From contig KV748183.1 in the NCBI GenBank assembly GCA_001692895.1, positions 1,612,001 through 1,676,000 on the forward strand: a DNA stretch of 64,000 nt, in the 5' to 3' direction. Positions 33,377 through 47,133 of this stretch are shown here, one piece after another. This stretch comes from Cenococcum geophilum 1.58 (taxonomy: Eukaryota; Ascomycota; Dothideomycetes; Gloniales; Gloniaceae). Position numbers and translations under genes: made by a program. Each line of letters opens with the position of its first letter. The stretch's first letter is position 1. The notes under the pieces are model-generated. The model did not search any database and was not told the origin of the DNA. It saw only the letters and a list, made by a program, of their open reading frames with translations.

Positions 33377-36300
33377 AAATGGAGATAAATTAAGATGTCT
33401 TTTAATATCCTACTATTAGGATGGGATAAGGCAGTATTAGGTATACCTTACTAGTTACAGGAATATAATCTAAGGATTAATTGGATTATAGGTTAAGTTA
33501 ATATTAGAGATACTTAATAACGTAAAATGCGATAATAGACTAAGTTAGTATAGTACTAAGTTGGAGCAATATATAAAGAGACTAAGTAAGGCTTAAGTAA
33601 TATACTAAAGAAATACTATAAATATGGTAAGAAACTATAGAGTCTAGAAAGTAAAAAGCTAGTAGATTATATAGCATAGAACTATAAAATAGAGTTAGAA
33701 CTAGAAATAAGTCTAAGGTTCTTTTTGGCCTATAAGCTTACTTAAGAGGAGTTAAGAGCACTTAAAGAGTTTATCTAAGAAAATCTATAAAAGGGATATA
33801 TTAGACTATTATAGTTATTAGCAGAATATCTAGTACTGTTTATACTAAAGAAGAATAGAAAACTTAGGCTATATATTAACTATAAATAGTTAAATAGTAT
33901 TACTTGGAAGGATAGGTATTCTTTACCCTTAATTAATAAAATCTAAAATAGGATAGGTAATACGCAAATCTTTACGAAGATAGATTTAAGATAGGTATAC
34001 TACTAGATTAGAATTAAGAAAGGCAATAAATAAAAGGCAGCCTTTAGGTTAAAGGAAGAACTATATAAACTATTAGTTATATAATTTAGGTTAATGAATA
34101 TACTAGTAATATTCTAAAAGAGAATTAATAGTATATTAGGAGAACACCTTAATAAGTTAATTATAGTATACCTTAATAACATTATTATCTACTTAATAAT
34201 TAAGAAAGAATACGGGGAATACGTTAAATGGGTCTAAAAGAGACTATAAGAAGAATAGATGCTAGTAGTAATTAAGAAATACGAGTTCTTTACTAAGAAG
34301 ACCGATTTTGTTAGATTTATTATTAAACTAGGTCATATTAATATGGACCTAAAGAAAATTAAAGCTATAGTAAGTTAGTAAGAACTAGAGAATATAACGC
34401 AATTAAGGTTATTTTTAGGGTTTTATAACTACTATAGAAGGTTTATAGCATAGTGGTTAAAGAATATTAAGCTATTTACTAGACTTATAAAGAAAGGGAA
34501 ATTATAGGTATAGGGAAATAAGTAGAGGAAGCTGTTTAAAAAACTTAAGGAGTTGTTTACCTAGGAGCTAATCCTTAAGATCTATTAACTAGGACTAAAC
34601 ACAGTTATAGAAATGGACGCATTAAACTTTATACTAGGAGTATATTTATTATAGAAGTAGAGGAATATATAACATCCAGTAGCATATTATAGTCGAAAGA
34701 TAATACTACTAAAGTTAAACTATAATATCTATAATAAGGAGTTATTAGGAATAGTTATAGCACTTAAAAAATAGAGAGCATTCTTATAAGGCGCAGAAAA
34801 ACGGATTATAAGAACTTAATAGGGTTCCTAATAATAAAAGAACTTAATTATAGATAGGTTAGATAGGCAGAGATGCTTATAAAATACTATTTTAAGATTT
34901 AGTATACTAAAGGCACTAAGAATGTAAAAGTAGACGCACTTAGTAGAAAAGCTAAACTACAGAATAATAAGAAGCTATTAGGAGTAATACTACGCAAAGA
35001 TAAGGACGGATTAATTAGATATAATTACCCTAAAATAGCAGTAACTTAAAAGAATAGAGAACTAGGAAGAGTCTATAAGATACCAAAAAGCTTTTAGGTA
35101 TAAAGAATTCTAAAAGTATAGCTAGAAGATCTATAGATAGATATATACGAGAATTAAAAAGCGAAGTATATTCTAAAGAGTATCGCAGAGCATTTTATGG
35201 AGGATTTCTATAAGGGAATAACTTAAGGATATAATAGAGTAATAGGCTTAGTGTTAAGACTTTAAGAGGAGTATATTATTAACGGAATCTAGGGTATAGC
35301 TAAAAAAGTAATAAAAGAGTATTTAAATTACTAAAGGAATAAACTAATGAGGCATAAGCTATATAGAGGGCTATAACCTATTAAAATACCGGAAAGACTA
35401 TAGGAGGTTATATTATAGGACTTTATTATTAAGTTACTAAAGTTAAAAAATCCTATTACTAGATAGGAGTATAACGTAATCCTTATAATAGTGGATAAGT
35501 TAACTAAATAGGGCTACTTTATAGCATATACAGAAGAAATCTTAGTAGAAGATATTACTAGAATCTATATTAAAGAAGTGTTTGTAAGATATAGAGCACT
35601 AAGTAAAATTATATTAGATAGAGATTTAAGATTTATAGCAGTATTTTAAGAGGTATTCTTAACGGAATAAGGAGTTTACGTAGTAATATTAATAGTGTAT
35701 TATCTACAGACGGACGGATAGATAGAGAGATTAAATTAAACGCTAGAATAGTATTTAAGGTATTATATTAATCACGCATAGAATAATTAGGTATCGCTAT
35801 TATTAGTTATATAGTTTGTATATAATATAACACCTTAGGAAGAAATAGGCATATTACTATTTAAGGCAAATTATAGATATAAGCTAAGAATATTATTATT
35901 ACTATAATAAGCGAAGAAAATAAGTAGTATAGCTAAAAAAAGAATAAAGATATTAATAAATCTTTATATAAACCTTATAGAATTAGCGAAGAAAGTATAA
36001 GAAAGAATAAAAAGGTACTATAGCGCTAAAAAATCTAAGGGACTAGATCTTAAGGAGGGGGATAAAGTATAGCTACTATACAAAATTTTTAAGAGTTGAC
36101 GACTAAGTAAGAAGTTAGACTATGTTAGACTAGGACCTTTTAAAATTATATAAAGGATTTTACCAGTTATATTTAAGTTAAACCTACTAGCTAAGATAAA
36201 AATCTACCCTATATAGTATACTATAATACTAGAACTAGTATATAGGAATATTAAGCCACTAGTTTACGAGGCAGACACATATAGAGGATAAAAAGAAGAT

Positions 36301-36455
36301 AAATAGTAAGTTTTAAAGATCGTTAGTTATAAGGATATTAACGAAAAAACATAGTATAAGATTAAGTAGATAGGCTATAATAAGACTACCTAGGAACTAC
36401 TATAGAATTTAAAGAACGCTATAGGAAAGGTATAGGAGTATTAGAGGAAAATAGG
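33377..36455 (+). pseudogene. RT, RNase H, integrase and chromodomain part of B1 gag-pol, RIP-destroyed
   Basis: Continuation of the frame broken at 27548. The reverse transcriptase catalytic box at 34169-34180 reads YLNN. The integrase zinc finger, the DFIIKLLKLK region (about 35420) and a YYLQTDG remnant (35700-35722) are visible. The chromodomain is at about 36306-36440 (VLKIVSYKDI ... GYNKTT). Stops are frequent and of RIP type. Confidence 0.88.
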
Positions 36456-36925
36456 TTAGGTAATATTAAAAAGGAGCTAAAAATAAAAGGATTAGTTAAA
36501 GGTAATAGATAAGCTAGATTATCTAAGGGATCTACCGCTAGCGTATTAGTTATTTCCGCCTCAACTTAATTAGAATCCTTTTTAGCCTCCTTAGCCTTAA
36601 GCTTATAGAGACCTTACTCTACTAAGCGATACTCTTTAAAGGGCACCTTTTTACGAACCTTCTTAAGATGGATTAACTAAGTAAATATAGTTTGATAAAG
36701 CTTAAATATATAATGCTAGGCTTCTAGAAGACGAGTAGACTCTTTAAAGGAATAATAAAGTTTATTATAAGCTGTAATAAAAAAGGCCTTAAGCTTCTTA
36801 GCATTGGATTAAATATAAGACCCTATAATAGATTAGATAAGGAAGTTAGAGACTTTAAAGATTAATAAGACGCGTATATTTAGCGTAAGAAGAAGGATAG
36901 TAACTAGATAGAGTCGTAATTACAA
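36456..36925 (+). other. 3' noncoding region of B1, left of element C
   Basis: Downstream of the chromodomain; it continues at 46902 after element C. It ends with TACAA (36921-36925), the left target duplication of element C. No gene is recognised. Confidence 0.6.
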
Positions 36926-37117
36926 TATCATAGGACGGGGTAGTGGCTATAAGACGTATGTATTCGAGGAGTCTACAAGACGTTACGCAATCGATCGTAA
37001 GGGTCGAGGGCGTAAGGAGGTGATATACCTACGCGTAGCTGATATAAGCTATACGCAAGGTATATGCAAGAGCATAGGGCTCTCCTATAGAGGCCCCTAC
37101 GGTGGGGTTCCGTAATA
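36926..37117 (-). repeat. 3' LTR of element C (192 bp)
   Basis: TATCATAGGACGGGG ... CCGTAATA, the RIPed mate of 46705-46896. On the minus strand it is preceded (37118-37135) by the purine-rich CTATAGGAGGGGGGTAG, the likely polypurine tract. Confidence 0.9.
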
Positions 37118-37429
37118 CTACCCCCCCTCCTATAGAGGCGGAGCTCTGGCGACGCTGTAGTTACTATATATATATAGAAGGGACACTTAGGGTATAGAAA
37201 AGAAGAAAGGGGGGTATTGCTAAAGGCTTAAAACAATGTTATATAATATAGCATAGCATCTAAGAATCCGACCAATTAGATAACTTTAACCGCTGGTTAA
37301 AGTTCTTAGACATCTTAACGATATTCCGGTTACGTGATCGCACTTTACCGTAATCTAACGGTAATCTAACGGTAATTTGCCCCTACGTAGTAATGTATAA
37401 CGGTTTAACTCTATAAGGGCTCCTATAGA
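37118..37429 (-). other. 3' noncoding region of element C
   Basis: Holds the polypurine tract, the phrase CTCCTATAGAGG repeated from the LTR (37127 and 37413 regions), and hairpin 2 at 37282-37304. Confidence 0.6.
37282..37304. repeat. hairpin 2, element C copy
   Basis: AACTTTAACC - GCT - GGTTAAAGTT, 10-bp perfect arms. It lies in a block of about 55 bp (37262-37320) that is closely similar to 59443-59500 in element E. Confidence 0.85.
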
Positions 37430-40400
37430 GGATTAGGTATAAAATCTCTGCTTAGGCCCAGTTTCTGTGGATTCGCGTAGTAAAAGTTGCTAATTAGATC
37501 CTTTGCATTTTTAAAGTTTTCCTATAGTTGCTATTTTAGCTAATCTATGTTAAATCTTATGTATATAGCTCTGTAGTAGAGCCGTTGTCCTCTGCCTTTG
37601 CTAAAGTATTTAGAGTTAATAATTTGTTTAACGGTCCACTCCTTATAGTTCTCGTCTTCGTTCTTATCTTAGATTAGTACTAGTAGGGGTTTAGGCTATA
37701 TCTGCCCCGGTAAGGGGTTAGGCTAGTAAAGGTGTAGTAGCTATAGGTGAAATATAGGCCATATCCCGCGGGTGGCTAGGGTAGGTAGGAGCTCTAGCTT
37801 ATATACGGCTCCCCTATTAATAACTTATTTAATTAGGTAAGGGCTAAGGTTCTTATAATTAAGTAACTTTATAGGCCTTTGCGTAGAGATATTGCGTATA
37901 TTTAGCTATACCTAGTCGCCAACACGCATTTCCGGTGGTGGCGTTCTATAATAGTTGGCGAAGTAGGCCTACTTTACTTAAGCCTAGGCTATTTCTCCCT
38001 TACAGTAGTTAAGTAGATTTTTTATATAGTCTATATGCTGGTTAGTAAGTAGCATCTTAAGGCGTTTTCTATATAGCAGTTTCTTATTAATAGGTTCTAG
38101 TAGTTCTATGCTAGATTAGGGGTAATATCCCTTATTTGCGAAGAACGGGGTAAGTCCTGTAATAGTTAAGACGTAGTTATTTACTGCGAATTTACCTAGT
38201 AGGAGGTGATCTACCCAGTTATCTTAACTATAGGCAACTACCTATTGTAGGTACGCTTTTATGCTAGTATTAGCGTTTTCCGGTTGCCTAGTAGTTTTAT
38301 AGTAGAAGAATATAGACATCTTAACGTAGATGCTAAGGCGTTAGCAGATTTGTCTCTATACATTAGAGCCGAACTATATACCTTAGTCGGACGTAATCGA
38401 GTTAGGTAACCTATGTAATTAGTAGATTTCGCGAAGAAAGGCGTTAGTAATGTTACTAACGGCTACGCCTTCGGTTAGGACGTAGTGGCGCTCTTTTATA
38501 AGTTAGTATATTATTATAAGGATGTTCTTATAGGTACGGCTATGTCGCTTATAGGGTGGTAGGTTAACAACGAAATCTATGGCGATATCTGCCTATTATT
38601 ATATAGGTACTAGTAGAGGGTATAGTAATCCTTAGTACTTTGTATTAAAGGCCTTAGCGCGCTTATAACTATAGCAGGCGCCTATAAAGCGTTTAACTAA
38701 GTTTATTATTTTAGGCTAGAAGTAGTATTAGCTAAGAAGCTTATAGGTTCCTTTTTTACCTAGGTGGCCGCTTAATCGGAGGTTATAGGCTATTTGGATT
38801 AGTTGCCGTTGTAAATTTTTTAAGTTGGGGATAAATAGACGGCCTCTATAATAGAGCCTGTTCTCTTTTACTTTTAAGGCTGCTATATTAATCTAGCCTA
38901 AGCTTTAGAGTTTAGTTAGTAGCGTACAGGCGCTAGCGGTCTTTACGGTAATAAGTTAATATAGTAATAGGTTAACAGAGGTGTTATATACCGTGGTAAT
39001 AAGCTTGTTAATTTTAGGAGGTAATTTTAGTTCTATAGTATGGAGCTAAGGTACAGTTAGCTCTATTATAGGTAGTATACCTAGGGCTAAATTCCGTGCT
39101 TTTAGGATTGTCTGTTATTAAAACTGGTTATAGGGGTTATCTTTAGACTAAGGAAGGTCTTATAAGCGGCGTATTAGGCTATTAGGCTTAGTATCTTATA
39201 CTCCTAGCCTATATACAATTTTAAAGTTAAAACTAGAGAGGAACTTATTCTAGCGTGCTTGGCGTTGGTTTAGCTATTTTATAGTTATAAAGTACTTAAG
39301 GTTGCGATGATTTATAAGGACTTTAGTTAGCTGGTTAGGTTTTATTAAGGAGAGTTCCGGTTAGAATTTCTCAAACGCTTATATAATTGCGAGAAGTTCC
39401 TTATTATAGATTTTGTAGTTATATTCTTATAGTGTAAGCTTAGACGAATAGAATATAACTAGGTAGAGAAGACTGTTATTACCTATCTAGAAGAGGACGC
39501 CTGCGTTAACGTAGTCTAAGGAGTTAGTCTTAAGATAGAGTTATCGTCCTAGTATAAAGTGAGCTAGAATAGGTGCTTTGGTAAAAGCATCTTTAAAGTC
39601 TTAGAACGCCTTCTCGCATTTAGGCGTCTAGATAAAACATAGATATGTTTTTCTTCCTTTTGCGGAAAGGCCCTTTATTTGCATTATTGCTATAAGTAGT
39701 GCTATAATACCCAAGAAGTTATATATAAATTTTTAATAGAAGTTAGCAAAACCGAGGAAAGCTTGTACGTCTTTAATGCAGTTAGGGGTTTACTATTTAG
39801 TAATTATACGTACCTTCTTGGGGTCTATATAGACACCCTTAGTAGTAACAATTAGTTTAAGGTATTTTACTTCTATAACTAAGAATTCGCACTTCTTTAA
39901 ATCAATATAAAGTCCTACGTCCCTAAGGCGCTATAGGACCTTTTAAACGTGCTTAGTATACTTAAAAGGGTTATTACTATAAATAAGTATATTATCCAGG
40001 TACGCAGAGCAGAAGTTATTAAGGTAGTCCTATAAGGCGTTATTAATATAGCTTTAGAAGCTACCTGGGCCGTTATATACGCTAAAGGGTATAATAGTAT
40101 ATTTGAATTAGCCAAAGCGCGATATAAATACGGTTTTCTATTTATCACCTTCTTATATTCGGAGGCGGTTAAAGGCGGCAATAATATTAAGCTTGGTATA
40201 GATTTTGGCTTAGCTAAGCCGCTTAAAAGTCTTATGTATAAGCGGTATAGGGTATTAATTCTTAATCGTAATAGCGTTAAGTCCTCTATAGTTAACATAA
40301 AATCAAATACCTCCTCCTAGCTTCTTAGTAAGGAGAATAGGGGCGGCTGCTAGGGATATGCTAGGGCGAATAAACCCTTTATTAAGGTATTTGTTAATAT

Positions 40401-42702
40401 ACTTTTTAATAACTAGAAGTTTGTCTTTTAATATTAGGTAGGATCTCTTATAGGGTAGCGTTTTTCCTTATTTAATATTAATGGTATAGTTATTAGGTTA
40501 ATATAGGGGGAGTATATNTACGCTCTTTTATAAGCANANNTTNNTAAAGTTATANTACCTCTTAGGGAGGAGCTTACGGAGTTCNTTNTTNGTAAGTNCT
40601 TTTTTAAGCTTTATAAACTTCTTAAAGTCTAAAGGTAAAAGTCCGTAGAGTTCTGCGGGGGCATCGTTTTCTAAAAGGTTAACTATATCTATCCTATTAC
40701 TATAGAAGACGTAGTCCTATTCTTTATTAAGCTTATATAGTTATAATTAGAAAGCTGCGGTAACAGTCTAGCCTTTCCTATATACTATATAGTAGAAGGC
40801 CGCGGTACTTATATAGTGGTAGTTAATTATAGGTAGGGTAATAAGGGGTTCCTTAGGTTAGTATCCTGGGGAGTAAATAAAGGCGGCTAGGCTATGTCCT
40901 AGGCAGGTCTCTCTATAGTATTTAGAGTTAAAGGTTACTTCTCTCTTTTTCCAGTTAATAGTGGGGTTGTGTTATTTAAGCTAGTTTATTCCAAGGATAA
41001 TAGGGTAGTTAGTAAGTAGTATAATATAGGCCTAGAGTTCTTCCTGGTGCCTATTTATATCTAGGTAGAGTTATACTATATAAGTAATCTTCTATGCGGT
41101 ATAACTACCGTTGGCGAGTTATAGGGCGCGGGCTTTAGTAAGGGGTAAGGTAAATAGGTTATAAGTACGCACGAATTAGGTATCTATAAATTTATTAGTA
41201 GCTCTGCAATTAATTATAGAACGGCTTTTATATTATTTTTTAGCAGTAGTTCCTATTATAGGTAAAACTATCTATTTCCGTCNATTTATCTTTANTAAGT
41301 TATCTATTAAGTAGGCCGATATATAGATCCCCTTATTATTAGGGCGTCCTAACCTACGACTTAGGGCTAGGACTTAGCGTTTTCTATTTCCGTATTTAAC
41401 TCTACTACTATTACTACGTCTTTGTCTTATATAGTAGTGGTATATAGCAACGTATTTAGTATTTAAGGTACTAGGTTAAGTATTAGGCGGCAGCTACTAA
41501 ATCTAGCTATTAGGTAGTTTAGGCTATAGCTATAATAGCCTTCTTAATAACATCTATAGCAACGCTTTAGCTTCTAGAGTAGCTCGCGTTTTCCGTCTAG
41601 TAGCTTCTATAGGAAGGTTAGTATAGAAAGGTCGATATTAGGACCAGTAGTGTTACTTAGGGTAGTAGGCGTTAGTGGTTTAGTAGGTCCGAAGGGCTTC
41701 TATAGGGAGGTCTTTAGGTAAGGGTTTATAGTAGCAATCTAATTTAGTCGTCGTTTAATCTTCTATATAGCTGCTACTATATTATAAATATTATTGTAGT
41801 TATGGCTAGTGGCTGCGTAACTAAGGCAATAAGTGACTTTTTTAAGGAGATCTTTTTAGTCTTTAGTATCGTCTTGGGCGAGGGCTCTGGTATATTCCTA
41901 GAATTTAATATAGAACTTATTAGATAATTTGGTAGGGCTTATCTTTAGGGTATATAGTTTAGCTTAGTTAGTAGCTAGTAGGTTATAGTCGCGGTATATT
42001 AGGTTAAGATTATTAAGGACTTTTTAGTAGAACTACTACTTCTAGGGGCTATTAGTCTCCTATTAGGCAAAGAGTCTATTAAATAGTATACCCTTTATTC
42101 GCCTAATAATGTAGCTAATCTTAGTATCTTCCGTAGGAAAAAGGCAGGCGCTCTAAGTTAGTTTCTTACGGATTTATATTTTATAATGGCTATATTCTTT
42201 ACGGTCTCCCTAGAAAACTAGGGGATTAAAGTAATATATATTAGACCCTATAGTAATAGCTTAGGTTCGGTTATTATAGCTTTTATTATTACTTTAGTAG
42301 GGGTTCCTGTTAGGTAAAGCTACTTAGCGCTAACCCTCTATTAAGCATTAAGTAGGTAAAGTTACCGGGGGTATAAAGACTTAAGTGGCGTTATATATAG
42401 TAGAGAGGTATCTAGCGTTATTACAAATGTGCTTATTAAGCTAAGATTATAGGTATTTAATTATGCCTTCTCTTTTAGTAACCGTAGCAATAAGTGCGAT
42501 CTTAGCCTTCTTTAACTATTAGATGTCGCGTTTAAACACATAGAGGTTATCTTCAGTTTCTTAACGCGTGTTATTAGCGAGCGCCTCGCGAGCTTATAGG
42601 TCTTAGATAATATTGCGATCTTAGGCAGTACACATCTCAGCTTGTGTAAGCTTTAGGTAGTAGTTCTATAGAAGGCGGTAGTATTTATTAGGTTCTTATA
42701 CT

Positions 42703-42727
42703 NNNNNNNNNNNNNNNNNNNNNNNNN
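42703..42727. other. assembly gap of 25 N
   Basis: A run of exactly 25 N inside element C. Sequence to its left ends where the duplicate ends at 46329, so the gap joins two overlapping contigs rather than marking missing sequence. Confidence 0.95.
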
Positions 42728-45700
42728 GCGTGCTTGGCGGTTGGGGTTTAGGTTTTTTTTAAGTTTTAAAAGTATTTAAGGTTGCGATGTTTTTTAAGGG
42801 GCTTTAGTAAGCTGGGTTAGGTTTTATTAAGGGAGATTCGGTTAGAATTTTCTAACGCTTAATTAATTGCGCAGGGAAGTTCTTATTATAAGATTTTGTT
42901 AAGTTATAATTCTTTATATGTTTAAGGTTAGGCGAATAGGAATATAACTAGGGGTAGAGAGGATCGTTATTTACTTCTAGGAAGGAGGAGGACCGCCTGC
43001 GGTTAAAAACGTAAGTCTTAAAGGAGTTTAGTCTTAAGATTTAAGAAGTTATCGTCCTAGTATAAAAGTTGAAGCTAAGAATTAGGTGGGCTGGTAAGCA
43101 TCTTTAAAGTCTTAAAACGCCTTTCTCGATTTTAGGGCGGTTTTTGATAAAAACATGAATTAAATTTTTTTTCCTTTCCTTTTTGCGGAAAGGCCCCCTT
43201 TATTGATTATTGTATAGTAGTGCTGAAATAACCCAGGAAGTTATAATTAAATTTTTATAAGAAAGTTAAGCAAAACGGGAAGTTGTTTTAACGTCTTTAA
43301 TGGCAGTTAGGGGTTTAATATTTAGTAATTTATCGGTACCTTCTTGGGGTTTCTATATAGACAACCTTAAGTAAGTTAAACCATTAGTTTTAGGTTATTT
43401 TACTTCTAAACCTAAATTTCGCAAACTTCTTTTAAAAAAATTATTAAAAGTCTACGTTTCTAAGGCGGCTATAGGGGGAACTTTTAAAACACGCTTAGTA
43501 ATACAGTAAAAAGGGCCATCACGATATTAAAGTATATATTCCCAGGTACTCAGAGGGCAAGAAAAAGTTATACCTAAAGGTACTCTATTTAAAGGCGTTA
43601 TTAATATAGCTTTAAGAAGCTTAAACCCCTGGCGCCGTTATACTACGCTAAAGGCGTATTAATAGTATCATATGAAATTAAGCCAAGCCGCGATATTAAA
43701 TCAACGGGTTTTTCTAATTTATCAAAAGCCCTTCTTATATTCCGGCAGGCGGAATAAGGCGGCCAACTAATATTTACACACCGACTCGGGTATGAAACGA
43801 TTTTGGCTTAGCTTTAAGCCGCTTTAACAAGTCTTCATGTTATAACGGTATACGGGTATTAAATCTTAATTCTTAATCGTAATAGCGTTCAAGTCCTCAT
43901 ATAGTTAAACATAAAAATCAAATACCTCCATCCTAGGCGTCATTAAGTAAGGAAGGAATAGGGGCGCCGGCTGGCTAGGGATCATGCCTAAGGCGAATAA
44001 ACCTTATTAAGTATTTGTTAATATAACTTTTTAATAAACTAGAAGTTGTCTTTTATATTAGGTAGGATCTCTTATAGGGTAGCGTTTTTTCCTTATTAAT
44101 ATTTAATGGTATAGTTATTAGGTTAATAATATAGGGGAGTATATTCTACGCCTCTTTTATAAAGCACACGTTAATAAAAGTTATAATACCTCTTAGGGAG
44201 AAGCTTACGGAGTCCTTATTAGTAAGTCCTTTTTAAAGCTTTATAAACTTCTTAAAGTCTAAGGTAAAGTCCGTAGAGTTCCTGCGGGCATCGTTTTCTA
44301 AAAGGTTAACTATATCTATCCTATTACTATAGAAGACGTAGTCCTATTCTTTATTAAGCTTATATAGTTATAATTAGAAAGCTGCGGTAACAGTCTAGCC
44401 TTTCCTATATACTATATAGTAGAAGGCCGCGGTACTTATATAGTGGTAGTTAATTATAGGTAGGGTAATAAGGGGTTCCTTAGGTTAGTATCCTGGGGAG
44501 TAAATAAAGGCGGCTAGGCTATGTCCTAGGCAGGTCTCTCTATAGTATTTAGAGTTAAAGGTTACTTCTCTCTTTTTCCAGTTAATAGTGGGGTTGTGTT
44601 ATTTAAGCTAGTTTATTCCAAGGATAATAGGGTAGTTAGTAAGTAGTATAATATAGGCCTAGAGTTCTTCCTGGTGCCTATTTATATCTAGGTAGAGTTA
44701 TACTATATAAGTAATCTTCTATGCGGTATAACTACCGTTGGCGAGTTATAGGGCGCGGGCTTTAGTAAGGGGTAAGGTAAATAGGTTATAAGTACGCACG
44801 AATTAGGTATCTATAAATTTATTAGTAGCTCTGCAATTAATTATAGAACGGCTTTTATATTATTTTTTAGCAGTAGTTCCTATTATAGGTAAAACTATCT
44901 ATTTCCGTCNATTTATCTTTANTAAGTTATCTATTAAGTAGGCCGATATATAGATCCCCTTATTATTAGGGCGTCCTAACCTACGACTTAGGGCTAGGAC
45001 TTAGCGTTTTCTATTTCCGTATTTAACTCTACTACTATTACTACGTCTTTGTCTTATATAGTAGTGGTATATAGCAACGTATTTAGTATTTAAGGTACTA
45101 GGTTAAGTATTAGGCGGCAGCTACTAAATCTAGCTATTAGGTAGTTTAGGCTATAGCTATAATAGCCTTCTTAATAACATCTATAGCAACGCTTTAGCTT
45201 CTAGAGTAGCTCGCGTTTTCCGTCTAGTAGCTTCTATAGGAAGGTTAGTATAGAAAGGTCGATATTAGGACCAGTAGTGTTACTTAGGGTAGTAGGCGTT
45301 AGTGGTTTAGTAGGTCCGAAGGGCTTCTATAGGGAGGTCTTTAGGTAAGGGTTTATAGTAGCAATCTAATTTAGTCGTCGTTTAATCTTCTATATAGCTG
45401 CTACTATATTATAAATATTATTGTAGTTATGGCTAGTGGCTGCGTAACTAAGGCAATAAGTGACTTTTTTAAGGAGATCTTTTTAGTCTTTAGTATCGTC
45501 TTGGGCGAGGGCTCTGGTATATTCCTAGAATTTAATATAGAACTTATTAGATAATTTGGTAGGGCTTATCTTTAGGGTATATAGTTTAGCTTAGTTAGTA
45601 GCTAGTAGGTTATAGTCGCGGTATATTAGGTTAAGATTATTAAGGACTTTTTAGTAGAACTACTACTTCTAGGGGCTATTAGTCTCCTATTAGGCAAAGA

Positions 45701-46329
45701 GTCTATTAAATAGTATACCCTTTATTCGCCTAATAATGTAGCTAATCTTAGTATCTTCCGTAGGAAAAAGGCAGGCGCTCTAAGTTAGTTTCTTACGGAT
45801 TTATATTTTATAATGGCTATATTCTTTACGGTCTCCCTAGAAAACTAGGGGATTAAAGTAATATATATTAGACCCTATAGTAATAGCTTAGGTTCGGTTA
45901 TTATAGCTTTTATTATTACTTTAGTAGGGGTTCCTGTTAGGTAAAGCTACTTAGCGCTAACCCTCTATTAAGCATTAAGTAGGTAAAGTTACCGGGGGTA
46001 TAAAGACTTAAGTGGCGTTATATATAGTAGAGAGGTATCTAGCGTTATTACAAATGTGCTTATTAAGCTAAGATTATAGGTATTTAATTATGCCTTCTCT
46101 TTTAGTAACCGTAGCAATAAGTGCGATCTTAGCCTTCTTTAACTATTAGATGTCGCGTTTAAACACATAGAGGTTATCTTCAGTTTCTTAACGCGTGTTA
46201 TTAGCGAGCGCCTCGCGAGCTTATAGGTCTTAGATAATATTGCGATCTTAGGCAGTACACATCTCAGCTTGTGTAAGCTTTAGGTAGTAGTTCTATAGAA
46301 GGCGGTAGTATTTATTAGGTTCTTATACT
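42728..46329. other. artefactual duplicate of 39253-42702
   Basis: 42728-44080 matches 39253-40470 but with many single-base insertions and deletions. From about 44080 to 46329 it matches 40450-42702 closely, and from about 44200 on essentially identically, at a constant offset of 3627. Two ambiguous bases recur at equivalent places (41283/44910 and 41295/44922). Elsewhere in the window copies differ by transitions, not indels. An unmerged contig overlap is by far the best explanation. Confidence 0.9.
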
Positions 46330-46704
46330 ACCATTTTTATAAACATCTCGGCGTCTCGTATTTCGATTTTAATAGGTAGTAGCTCTTCTACTTGCTTATC
46401 CGTAGTTATATAGTTAATAAAAGATAAGACATTATTAGTGTCTATTTCCTTAGGGGTTAAGGCTAGGGCTAATAAATTAAATTCTCCTGGGATTAATTGG
46501 CGTTATAGGTTAAGTATAGGTATTGGATTATTCTTTAGGTTTAATATAGTAGCTAGTAAGGAATATTGTCTTACTATTATAGGTTCCTTAGAAGTATAAA
46601 GTAAGGTAACTCATAGGCACGCTGCTTCTAGCAGCGCCTATAGTATTATAAAGACGTAGAATTGGTCATAGGCTAGGTATCGGTAGTAAAAAGGCGCAAC
46701 GTAA

Positions 46705-46896
46705 TGTCATGGGACGGGGCAGTGGCTACAAGACGTATATATTCGAGGAGTCTATAAGACGTTGCGCGATCGATCGTAAGGGTCGAGGGCGTAAGGAGGT
46801 GATATACCTACGCGTAGCTGACATAAGCTGTACGCGAGGTGTACGCGAGAGCACGGGGCTCTCCTATGGAGGCCCCTGCGGTGGGGTTCCGTGACA
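46705..46896 (-). repeat. 5' LTR of element C (192 bp)
   Basis: TGTCATGGGACGGGG ... CCGTGACA. It keeps most CpA and TpG sites that are TpA in its mate. A 61-codon open frame across it (46709-46894) is a by-product of this preservation. Confidence 0.92.
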
Positions 46897-46901
46897 TATA
46901 A

Positions 46902-47133
46902 TATATACTAACTTCTTCTCTACGCAATAAGAATAAGAAGGTATAACTTCACTAAAAGATAGGATTTTAAGCACTATATGGTTGCGACAATCCGTAAAAG
47001 AGGAAGAAGTTGCCTTGGGTATAATAAGTAATAATAAAGGTTATTAAATTAAAAATAAGAATGCTATACTTCTAATAGACGACTTAGAAATAAGAGATAT
47101 CTTTAAGGATAAAGATAAAGAGGAGGGGGATAG
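46902..47133 (+). other. 3' noncoding end of B1 with polypurine tract
   Basis: Continues 36456-36920 after element C; it aligns with 56950-57184 of B2. The last bases (47114-47133) are AAAGAGGAGGGGGATAG, the polypurine tract directly before the 3' LTR. Confidence 0.75.

Larger units (their letters stand above)
37430..46650 (-). pseudogene. gag-pol of element C, RIP-destroyed
   Basis: On the minus strand. The chromodomain is near 37490-37680 (WTVKQIINSKYFSKGRGQ, then LYYRAIYI). An integrase remnant KTTRQPENANTS is near 38240-38310. Reverse transcriptase spans about 39900-40330, including DN-type changes: the box at 39991-40002 reads YLDN. A zinc-knuckle remnant (R-C-Y-R-C-Y-stop-E-G-Y-Y) is at 41531-41564. 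The stretch 42703-46329 is a gap and duplicate and should be ignored when reading this gene; the true sequence passes from 42702 to 46330. Ambiguous bases affect 40518-40598. The gag start was not fixed. Confidence 0.8.
36926..46896 (-). mobile_element. Ty3/gypsy chromovirus C, nested in B1, with an assembly duplication
   Basis: 192-bp LTRs at both ends and target duplications TACAA (36921-36925) and TATAA (46897-46901), the same word after one C-to-T change. It lies on the minus strand. As sequenced it is 9971 bp, but 3627 bp (42703-46329) are a gap plus a duplicated stretch, so the real element is about 6.34 kb. Gag knuckle, reverse transcriptase, integrase and chromodomain are all recognisable. 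This family differs from A/E and from D/B. Confidence 0.9.

Noticed and set aside
39915..40298. 127-codon open frame on the minus strand inside element C
   Set aside because: It overlaps the reverse transcriptase region in a different frame; the real frame is the one giving YTKLNIIAAFNRLRI and AYLDN.
42728..46329. A true tandem duplication inside element C
   Set aside because: Shared ambiguous bases, the adjoining 25-N gap and indel noise in only one copy point to an assembly fault.
46709..46894. 61-codon open frame on the plus strand
   Set aside because: It lies wholly within the 5' LTR of element C and is closed in the RIPed mate; no protein is expected.
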